A DNA stretch of 64,000 nucleotides from Bacteroidota bacterium (lineage in GTDB: Bacteria > Bacteroidota > Bacteroidia > Chitinophagales > Chitinophagaceae): positions 496,001 to 560,000 of the forward strand of contig JADJQP010000001.1 of NCBI GenBank assembly GCA_016712665.1, in the 5' to 3' direction. Below the pieces are notes generated by a model. The model saw nothing but the letters and a program-made list of their open reading frames with translations, was not told the DNA's origin and did not search any database. Each line of letters begins with the position of its first letter. Positions within the stretch are counted from its first letter, which is position 1. A program made the translations under genes and the position numbers. Shown here piece after piece: positions 8,296 to 15,908 of the stretch.

Positions 8296-8794
8296 CTATT
8301 TGCGGAAGGAATTGGTTTAATCTTTGTTTTTTTTAAATAAATAAACCCTAGATATACATTATGTAGTTACATAGTATTAAAATCAATATTTAATTGTGTT
8401 AACTTTAAAATGAAAAAAAGGCTATTATATAATATACTGAAGTTGTTTCCATTTAAAGAATAGCAGAAAAAGGGCTGTTTAAGGGTTCTTCTTTAAACAC
8501 ATACATTTATTTCAATTCCCATATTAAATTCTGACAAAATTTATTTTACTTTTATTAATATTAATATTAACGCCAAGTATTCTATAAATCTCTAATAGGT
8601 GTACTACTATGCTTGTAGTATTGTGTTTAGCTATATATTATCCTATCTTTATGTATCAGATATATATATAGTAACCCCTATTACTATGCTTGTAGATTTG
8701 AGATGCTTAGTTCCTGAGTGCCAGTCTATTTATACTGTCTGTTAGAAGAGTAAGGATACTCCAATTTACTTGAAATTAGAGTATCCCTATGAAT
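8296..8794. other. Gene-free stretch with two inverted 19-bp repeats
   Basis: No coding frame. It contains copies of the 19-bp repeat on the minus strand at 8602-8618 and 8678-8696, opposite in orientation to the 5767-5933 cluster, and a short run of TTAATATTAATATTAA near 8552. Together with the left cluster these bracket the 5935-8295 gene group. Confidence 0.7.
8754..8786. terminator. Stable hairpin 3' of the 8795 gene
   Basis: GGATACTC pairs with GAGTATCC, continued by AATTT/AAATT, around a five-base loop. It lies 9 bp past the stop of the minus-strand gene at 8795. No strong T-run follows on the minus strand, so a pause, processing or transcript-end hairpin is possible. Confidence 0.5.
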
Positions 8795-9163
8795 TTAGGC
8801 ATTAGCCAATGTACCATTAGCTGATGGTTTGTAAAACTGAACAGTTGGCATTTCAGTTTTAACCTCCTCAGTTGCTACATACTCAAATTTATAGTTCAGG
8901 GTTATCACTTCCCCTGTACTTTCAATTGTGTATGAATATGGTTCACATTCCTGCTTCACTATTCTTCCAGGTAATTCCTTTCCAATGAGTGAAATGCAGG
9001 ATGCTTCATCAAAGGTAGAAGGAATGGATAGTTTAGGTGCAGATAAATAGTTGCCACCTGTTGAAGATTTGAGTATTTCCAAATCTCCCTGAACTGTGAG
9101 TGCAAAGAACTCTTTTTGTTTCTCTGCTGAGAATCTTTTTTTGTAATCAATAATCTTGACCAT
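8795..9163 (-). CDS. Conserved mobile-element protein, 122 aa
   Basis: Start taken at 'MVKIIDYKKRFSAEKQKEFF' (9163); the upstream extension is rich in F/N and unlikely. The pattern 'FFALTVQGDLEILKSSTGGNYLSAPK', 'IPSTFDEASCISLIGKELPG' and 'ECEPYSYTIESTGEVITLNYKFEYV' matches, from memory, a small family found on Bacteroidota plasmids and conjugative elements whose function is not established. It sits apart from neighbours with its own hairpin, consistent with independent expression. Confidence 0.65.
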   Translation of the reverse strand: MVKIIDYKKRFSAEKQKEFFALTVQGDLEILKSSTGGNYLSAPKLSIPSTFDEASCISLIGKELPGRIVKQECEPYSYTIESTGEVITLNYKFEYVATEEVKTEMPTVQFYKPSANGTLANA

Positions 9164-9436
9164 GATGTTTAAGTTTTTAAAGTTAATAAATATGAATGGT
9201 GTACACATCCCTAAATAGATGGGGGTTTGATAGGTGATCTGCTTAAAAAGATAAACATAAATTATTCATCATTTTTAGGGGTACAGAAAAGTGCATTCTA
9301 AAAAAGTGGGATGGGGCTTGTTAAAGTCCAGATGAAAGGGGGGATGAAGACAGGGAGAATTGAGGGCTTGAAAATTTTATAAAAAATTTTTTTAAGAAAG
9401 AATTTTGCCAATTGAACCCATCACAATTTCTTTCTC
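9164..9436. other. Gene-free stretch with a 16-bp repeat
   Basis: No coding frame. GGGGGTTTGATAGGTG at 9221-9236 recurs at 6387-6402 in the same orientation. Both copies lie just upstream of the start codon of a minus-strand gene (8795-9163 and 5935-6354), so a shared promoter or leader element read from the minus strand is possible. Confidence 0.5.
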
Positions 9437-11386
9437 TTATGGATTATTTACAAATTCAGAATTAATTGAAAGAATTAAATAATCTATAACATTTGGAGCT
9501 CTGAAACTTAGAATCATATGAAGTATTTTTTCAATAGCAGTTTTGCTTTGTTCAATAGCATAAGTCCTATTAATCAGAACTTCCTTTATAAATTTAACTG
9601 ATTCCAGTAAGTTATCTAAATTGGGATTTAGATTGAAATTTAAATTATCTACACAATTTTGGAAGAAATTTATTTTACCCTCAATGTTCAGCTTGTATTC
9701 AGCCAATAATATATTTTTGCTAAGTTCTATTCCAATATAATTGTTAGAAATTAGGTATCTGTTTATTGATTCAAAATTTATTGAATTGGACTTAATGTAA
9801 TGTAGTGGATTACAAATATTCTTAGGCTGCCCTAATCTATATTTGAAATAAAATGAATCATTGCTCAAAAGTAAATAATCTTCTTGGGCAAGTAAGGAAC
9901 TGTCCAGAAGTGCTTTAAAAGAATCATTAGTGCTACTGAAATTGTTTATTTGTCTACCAGAGTCAATAAATGATTTAGCATTTACAACATCAATATTTTT
10001 GTCTATCCACAATTTAAATTTAGCTATGTCTTCTGACCTCCTTTCATAAAACTCCTTTGAGTAATGGACTGGAATTATTTGGTCATTTTTTATTTGCATC
10101 ATTAAATCACTTTTTAATCCATTCTTATCATTCAAATAAAATTGATCAATAATACTTTTAGTAAAAGATGAAATTGAATATCTTTCAGCACTCTCAAATA
10201 GGCCTTCATTTTCCAAATCATATATCATTTTTATTGTGGATAGGTCTAAAAGATATTTACTCTTGCTTGAGATAATTTTTTCCAAGACAAGATATGGTAT
10301 AGTCAATACTTTGCATGAAGGGTTTTTAGTCAGAAATAGGTACAAGTCAAAAAAGTTATTAAATGAAGCCTGATTTAATAGTTCAGAAAAACTCAATATT
10401 CCCTTAAAATAATTATTGAATTTTTCCTCCTCCAATTTTTCATCTGCACCATTTTTGCCAATGTTCTGCAAAATGCTGTTTTGAATAGATTCTAAATTAT
10501 TGCTGTCAAAGTGTATCATCTTACCCCGGATATTTGAATCTGGGGTGTTGACCTTCTTTAGTAAGGACAAATAGAAGTATTGGATTTTATTATAGATACC
10601 AATTATCTTGTATTTAGTTTTAATTTGGGTAAATGAATCCTCATGTTCAAATTCATCATTAAGTTTCAACCCAACTATTTTACTATAGAGACCTGTACTA
10701 TCTGTTAACTTAAATTCACTCTCTGAATTTCCATCAGTTATTCTTAAAAATAAACCTGATTTTACTATTTCCTCTTTCTCAAGTTTGTTGTCTGGGATTC
10801 TAAGATAAGTATTGAAAAATAATCCTTCATAATTTCTATTTCTTTGAACCAAATGATATGCTATTTCTAAGGACTTTTGATGCTTCCCTAAGACAAAGTA
10901 TCCATTGCAGGCCAAGACCATTACTTCCTGTCTAAATTCATAAATATCAATGCTCTCTAAGATACTAAGAAGTTCATCTTGTAAATCAAGTTGAAATAGG
11001 GCTAATAATTTATAATATATATATGATTTTTCATTAGGCTTAAATTTTAAGGCAAAACTAGAAATTTCATTAAGTTTATCCCGCCTCTTGAGACTGAAAA
11101 ATATTTCAAGTTCAATAATAACAGTGGTATTGCAATACACTGATGCACTTCTATATCCTTCCAGAATATTTTTGAGGATGACAATTGAATTTGGTAAATA
11201 ATACAATGCTTTACAATATATTTCTGCTTGAATACTAAATACAGTTAAATCCAGTATAGGCTCAAGAATTTTAATACATTTATCATAATTACAATTAAGA
11301 AGAAAAATCTTTGCTATTTCAATTTTGGTATGGATGCTTTTTTTCAGCAGAAATCTCTTCAATCTCTGCAACTTCTGACTCTTCAA
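9437..11386 (-). CDS. Large TPR-like protein, C-terminal fragment (4 of 4)
   Basis: 649 codons of helical-repeat sequence ('KIEIAKIFLLNCNYDKCIKILEPIL', 'VLACNGYFVLGKHQKSLEIAYHLV') typical of TPR or TPR-like solenoids. The frame opens with a weak TTG, and the first dozen residues are out of frame with better coding sequence. The neighbouring frame upstream reads 'KLEESEVAEIEEISAEKK' and joins at a run of seven A (minus strand). It is best read as the rest of one gene starting at 13150. The C-terminal 350 residues have no recognised domain. Not membrane-bound. Confidence 0.6.
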   Translation of the reverse strand: MKSQKLQRLKRFLLKKSIHTKIEIAKIFLLNCNYDKCIKILEPILDLTVFSIQAEIYCKALYYLPNSIVILKNILEGYRSASVYCNTTVIIELEIFFSLKRRDKLNEISSFALKFKPNEKSYIYYKLLALFQLDLQDELLSILESIDIYEFRQEVMVLACNGYFVLGKHQKSLEIAYHLVQRNRNYEGLFFNTYLRIPDNKLEKEEIVKSGLFLRITDGNSESEFKLTDSTGLYSKIVGLKLNDEFEHEDSFTQIKTKYKIIGIYNKIQYFYLSLLKKVNTPDSNIRGKMIHFDSNNLESIQNSILQNIGKNGADEKLEEEKFNNYFKGILSFSELLNQASFNNFFDLYLFLTKNPSCKVLTIPYLVLEKIISSKSKYLLDLSTIKMIYDLENEGLFESAERYSISSFTKSIIDQFYLNDKNGLKSDLMMQIKNDQIIPVHYSKEFYERRSEDIAKFKLWIDKNIDVVNAKSFIDSGRQINNFSSTNDSFKALLDSSLLAQEDYLLLSNDSFYFKYRLGQPKNICNPLHYIKSNSINFESINRYLISNNYIGIELSKNILLAEYKLNIEGKINFFQNCVDNLNFNLNPNLDNLLESVKFIKEVLINRTYAIEQSKTAIEKILHMILSFRAPNVIDYLILSINSEFVNNP

Positions 11387-11410
11387 GTTTGGCCTTGGTT
11401 AGTTGAACTT

Positions 11411-12112
11411 TTACATAAAAAATAATAAACTGCTATAATGGTTATCAACTTTAAGATTGTTGATTTTATCAAATATCTCTTCAGATAAAGCAATGCTGTC
11501 TCTTTCAAAATCTTCAAAAATAATGATCAGATTGGAAAGAACATACTCATTTATAGAGTGATTAGTCAGTAGGGCTAAAACTAATTCATTTGCTTTTTGA
11601 GAGTCCTTTTTTAATATTTGGTTTCTAATTAAAAGTAAGTCTAGTTGGATATCCTTTTTACTTTTGATGTTCTTTTCAAGGTATTCATCCATCCTTAGTA
11701 ATGCATCAAGGCTCTTTACATAAGAAAGTACTTCCATGACCAACATAAAATAGGTTGGTAATTTGTTCACTTCCTTTATCAACTTGAAATTAGATTCTAC
11801 CAAACCTGTATTTACAATATCTTTGTTTTTATTCCATTGGAAGTATGATTGAAGAAAAAACACTTCAGGGTAATGTTTTTTCAGTTCTGTATATTCAATT
11901 GTTGAGTTAAAGATGGTCAATAGATGGTTTATGCTGTTGAATAAATCACCTTCTACTTTTGCATTCCCTTTTTCCAAGTCTTTTACTGTGGCAAAGTATT
12001 TATAAGTTAGGTACTGGATGTAGATATGCCAAAATTTCAGATTCTGATATGTAATTGATGGGTTACTTATATTCTCATACTTATCTAAACCTAGCAATCT
12101 TGAAATTTCCAT
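11411..12112 (-). CDS. Large TPR-like protein, fragment 3 of 4
   Basis: 233 codons starting 'MEISRLLGLDKYENIS' and ending at a run of six T followed by ATGTAA (minus strand). If that run had seven T, the frame would continue 'FYVKVQLTKAKLEESEVAEIEE' and then join the 649-codon frame. Helical-repeat composition is the same as its neighbours. The 22-bp overlap with the preceding frame falls at a run of four C; five C would join the two smoothly ('ETPNIMEISRLL'). Confidence 0.55.
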   Translation of the reverse strand: MEISRLLGLDKYENISNPSITYQNLKFWHIYIQYLTYKYFATVKDLEKGNAKVEGDLFNSINHLLTIFNSTIEYTELKKHYPEVFFLQSYFQWNKNKDIVNTGLVESNFKLIKEVNKLPTYFMLVMEVLSYVKSLDALLRMDEYLEKNIKSKKDIQLDLLLIRNQILKKDSQKANELVLALLTNHSINEYVLSNLIIIFEDFERDSIALSEEIFDKINNLKVDNHYSSLLFFM

Positions 12113-12729
12113 AATATTGGGGTTTCTATTGAATAGATGCCAAAAAATATTGGAAATGTAAATCTAATGTCATTTAAAACTTCCTCCTTTGTATTTGACA
12201 GGACAAATTGAATATCTCCACTATTCTCAATTAAAACAATAAGTGCATTTGCAATTGGGTTTACACTATCAGTCTTCAACACTTCATCAACTATTTTTCT
12301 AGCAGACTCTTTATCAGACTTATAAAAATAATGGAATGCAATTTGAATTTCAATTTCACTTTTTAATGGTAAATATTGTTGTGCTTTAAAATACCATTTT
12401 GATGATTCTTCATTTAGAAGTTCAGCACATTGTCCCAGCAGTTGATATAAATTGGCAAATTCTTCATTAGACAAGATTTCATTGGTAGTGGTAGGACTGT
12501 TAATAAGATCAAGTATTTCTTCTTTAGCAGTCTCAATCTTTAATTCTTCTATGTGTTTAATTATTTTCTTTATTCTATCCAAATAGAAAGCTTTAATTGA
12601 GGAATTTCCTATTATACTCTTTAAAATATCAGACATTGAACTAATCCCTTCAATAATAAAGTCAGTCTTTGAGTCCAGCTTATCTACAACTTTCCCTACT
12701 CTATATATTTCTTTTATAATTATACTCAA
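12091..12729 (-). CDS. Large TPR-like protein, fragment 2 of 4
   Basis: 212 codons with a clear TPR-like stretch ('LYQLLGQCAELLNEESSKWYFKAQQYLPL', 'IAFHYFYKSDKESARKIVDEVL'). It has only a TTG start overlapping the preceding frame by 29 bp. Removing one A from the AAAA run there gives a continuous 'NIEYNYKEIYRVGKVVDKLD', so this is probably not an independent gene. Confidence 0.55.
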   Translation of the reverse strand: MSIIIKEIYRVGKVVDKLDSKTDFIIEGISSMSDILKSIIGNSSIKAFYLDRIKKIIKHIEELKIETAKEEILDLINSPTTTNEILSNEEFANLYQLLGQCAELLNEESSKWYFKAQQYLPLKSEIEIQIAFHYFYKSDKESARKIVDEVLKTDSVNPIANALIVLIENSGDIQFVLSNTKEEVLNDIRFTFPIFFGIYSIETPILWKFQDC

Positions 12730-13150
12730 TATTTAACTTACCTAATTTCTGATTTCCCTTAATATTCTTATTCAAGAACAAAAGATAATCTTCAATTTCT
12801 TTCAAAGTGCATGGTACAATTTGCACATCAGAGTTTACCAATTGCATTAATGCCTCATTATCTATTTCAGTGCTTAAATTACTATCAATTATTTCTTTCC
12901 AGAAAGTCATAGAATTAAAAAACAGTGTACCTGCCATATTGGAGTATTGAGGATAATTCAATAAATATTCACTATTTGATTGTTGAATGCAATTATTCAT
13001 TTCCACTTCAAATTCATTCAGAGATTCCTTATCTAAGGATTTTCCTACCAAATCAAAAACTTTATCAAATCCCTTTTTTATAAGCCAGTCTTGACCCACA
13101 TGAATTAATCTGTCAAGTATTAAACCTGAAACAATAGTTGTAATAACCAT
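12701..13150 (-). CDS. Large TPR-like protein, N-terminal fragment (1 of 4)
   Basis: Start set at the ATG at 13150 ('MVITTIVSGLILDRLIHVGQ'), because a -7 box covers the upstream in-frame start at 13168. The hydrophobic N-terminus could be a weak membrane anchor. It is followed by 'WLIKKGFDKVFDLVGKSLDKESLNEFEVEM', a layout seen at the N-terminus of some TPR defence proteins of unknown mechanism. With fragments 2-4 the joined gene (13150-9437) would encode about 1,240 residues. It is divergent from the CoiA-like gene. Function unknown; a role in defence is only suggested by position. Confidence 0.55.
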   Translation of the reverse strand: MVITTIVSGLILDRLIHVGQDWLIKKGFDKVFDLVGKSLDKESLNEFEVEMNNCIQQSNSEYLLNYPQYSNMAGTLFFNSMTFWKEIIDSNLSTEIDNEALMQLVNSDVQIVPCTLKEIEDYLLFLNKNIKGNQKLGKLNIEYNYKRNI

Positions 13151-13165
13151 AAATACTCTTTTGGG

Positions 13166-13173
13166 CAAAATTA
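13166..13173 (-). promoter_or_regulatory. Bacteroidota -7 box for the TPR gene
   Basis: TAATTTTG on the minus strand matches TAnnTTTG. The ATG at 13150 would then have a leader of only about 10 nt. Confidence 0.4.
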
Positions 13174-13310
13174 CCTACAATTCTATGTTTTGAATGCTGA
13201 AGAAAGAATATGTGAATAAGTAGTCAAATTAAATTATTTTAAAAATAATTAGTTACTTATATTTATTAAAATTTAAACAAAGGCTTGCAGTTATTGGAAC
13301 TGTCACAAGT

Positions 13311-14912
13311 ATGCATCAAAAATTACTTACATATGGTTTATTAAATGGAAAACTTAAACATGTAGATGAAGTAGAAAATGGACTTAAATGTGGCTGCATT
13401 TGTAGTTATTGCAAAGAAACTCTTGTTTCCAAAATAATATTAAAAATGTAAAGACACACCATTTTGCCCACAGTTCAGGTTCAGAGTGTGAGAAAGCTTA
13501 TGAAACTGCATTGCATCTATTGGCTAAGGAGATCATTAATAGAAGAAAACGAGTATTGTTACCTAAATCTATACCAAGGAAGAATTACATACATGAAAGT
13601 AATTTCACTAAGGCAGAAGAGACAATTACATTTGATACAGTAAAATTGGAAAAGTATATTGATGAAGATGGTATTATTATTAAACCTGACATTATAGGTA
13701 TTGTAAATGGCAGAGAAGTGTATATTGAAATTGCAGTAACACACTTTATTGATTATAGAAAGTTTGCAAAACTAAAAAAGCTAAAAAAAGACTGCATTCA
13801 AATTGATTTGAGTGAAAGTGAACTGAATGAAGAAAAGCTTATTGAAGTAATTGAGAATGGAACTACATACACTGAGTGGATAACCAATGAAAGCATTGAA
13901 GTGGAATATAAGAATTTTATAAATTTGAATTCTTTCCAAGTAAAGGAAAATATAATTAATGCTTTTAAGATAGTAACTGAAATTTGTCTTCCAAGGTATT
14001 ACCACTCTTATATTACTGCTAGTAAAAGCAAAAGGGTAGATTTATTTGATGATGAAATAACTAATGGCAAGAAGTTTGTGTTGTTTGGTGATGATGATAT
14101 TGATGATGATGAACTAACCAATGACTGTGGAATTGAATCCACGAAAGTTAATTTTGATAAGATATTGTCTTATAAAGATGAGGATTTTGGAAGTATTTTA
14201 TCAGAAATTAATTTCAAGCATATAAAGCCAGATTTTATTTTTGTTAAAGGGGATAGGTATTTATTTTGCAAGGTGTTACATTTTAAAGAAATCCCGTCAG
14301 AGGGCTATAAGTATTCTGAATTATTGGAATTAAATATTCCATTTATTGTATTTGAGCTACCAAGATTTACTTATAATTTGGAAGCGTTGATGAAATTTAT
14401 TTCAAATAGTGAAATAGATAAACTTTGGATGACTAACCCAAGAGAAGAAGAAAGGAAAAGAATTGAAAAGGAAAGGAGAGTGAGAGAAGAAGAAGGCATA
14501 ATGAAAAAATATATTGATGATTGCGCATATTACACTGACCAACAAAGGTTTTTGATATTTGAATTTTTGGGTCAAGATGATAAGTATATAAAATGTCCCA
14601 AGAAAAAGGAAGTTTTAAATCAATTTCTAAAGACAAACTTCTATAACCATCCAGTTCTAAAAAGAATTATAGATGGTGAAAATTGGTATCCTAAAATATA
14701 TGGACATTATGGGAATCCCCATATTTATTTAAATAGACAGCCAATTTATATTTATGAGGACAGTGCATTAACCGGTAGTTTATTTTATGCTGGACTGAAA
14801 AATATCATTGCTGCTTTTTGACGGCGAATTAGGAAATTGTAAAACTTGTAAGTATCTACATAAACAAATAAATGGATTGTATAACAGTGCTTATGTGTGT
14901 GGCTATAAATAA
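13311..14912 (+). CDS. CoiA-like nuclease, frameshifted twice
   Basis: The longest open part is 13409-14821 (470 codons), but the family start is the ATG at 13311 ('MHQKLLTYGLLNGKLKHVDE'). It carries the usual zinc-finger-like 'LKCGCICSYCKETLVSK' just before 'HHFAHSSGSECEKAYETALH'. A run of four A near 13432 (five expected) breaks the frame. The nuclease core follows: 'IKPDIIGIVNGREVYIEIAVTHF' has the D...E-x-x spacing of PD-(D/E)XK enzymes. A T5 run near 14815 (four expected) hides a C-terminal 'GNCKTCKYLHKQINGLYN' ending at 14912. CoiA homologues act in competence or DNA handling; here the island setting suggests DNA processing or defence. It abuts the convergent DUF2971 gene. Confidence 0.65.
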
Positions 14913-15908
14913 CTAAACAAACCACTTACTTATTCTTGACATCTTTATAATTGGTAAATAACCCAAGTGTCTCATACATAAATTTTGAAACTCTAATTCA
15001 ATTTCCTTATAATTGGATTTGTGTTTATGACCAATAATTATTTCTTTAATAGTAGGATATGGGATTTTTGTGTATTCTTTTACTGCATGAGGGTATACCT
15101 TACTATAAATTGGCAGTTCTAAAAATCTAACAGGAAGGTTTGTTGCAATTCTCTTTTCAGTATCTTCATTGATAAGTGGGAAAATTCTCTCCCTTTCATC
15201 AGTACTATAGTATGAACTTCCTTGAACTTTGAATTCTCTGTAATCAGCAAGTAGCCTTACTTCATTTTCCAAATGATAGAATTTGGGTTTGTGAAAACAA
15301 GCAATCTGTGAAAAATTAATTTCTGTTTTAGGACTTGGTAAACTATTTCTAGAAATGAACTTATAAGTATCAGATAGTACATTTCTTTCTTCAATTCCAT
15401 AATATATTTGACTCAAATAATAATCTTCCCACTTATAGCTATTAGTTTTATCAAAACTTACTTTTAGACCAATACCTTTACCGTCATCTGCATATAACCT
15501 CCACATATTAAACTCTATACCTGAATCCTCACTAAATAAAATGGGTTTGCACATTGACAATAGAAAAAGATTTATTTTAGGGTCTTCTTTGTTCTTTATT
15601 AATTCATAAAATTCTCTATTGGCAAATGTATATTCTCTTGGGTCATTCATATTATACAGATTATACATCCTAAAATGACAGTTTGATATAATTGATTTTG
15701 CAACATCAAATGTTGTAAAATGAATAAATTCTTTCTGAGATTTATAGAAATACTTACTATCTATTAAATCTCTGTTGGAGCCGATTTGATACTGTATATG
15801 GTCAGGATAACTATTTCCATTTCCATATGTAAGCTTGTTAAAAATTACATTTGGTAATTTTGATTTTAAATAATTCTCAATTAATATCTCTTTACTATTT
15901 AATGGCAT
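14913..15908 (-). CDS. DUF2971 protein, coupled to the Roco gene
   Basis: 331 residues. Family landmarks are 'FIHFTTFDVAKSIISNCHFRMYNLYNMNDPREY' (read in two parts), 'FNMWRLYADDGKGIGLKVSF' and 'KPKFYHLENEVRLLADY'. The Trp-x-x-Tyr plus G-x-G-x-x-x-x-F signature is the hallmark of DUF2971. The biochemical role of the family is not established; members are common in defence islands and often sit beside ATPases or GTPases. The start ATG overlaps the stop of the Roco gene (TAATG), so the two are translationally coupled and probably work together. Confidence 0.8.
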   Translation of the reverse strand: MPLNSKEILIENYLKSKLPNVIFNKLTYGNGNSYPDHIQYQIGSNRDLIDSKYFYKSQKEFIHFTTFDVAKSIISNCHFRMYNLYNMNDPREYTFANREFYELIKNKEDPKINLFLLSMCKPILFSEDSGIEFNMWRLYADDGKGIGLKVSFDKTNSYKWEDYYLSQIYYGIEERNVLSDTYKFISRNSLPSPKTEINFSQIACFHKPKFYHLENEVRLLADYREFKVQGSSYYSTDERERIFPLINEDTEKRIATNLPVRFLELPIYSKVYPHAVKEYTKIPYPTIKEIIIGHKHKSNYKEIELEFQNLCMRHLGYLPIIKMSRISKWFV

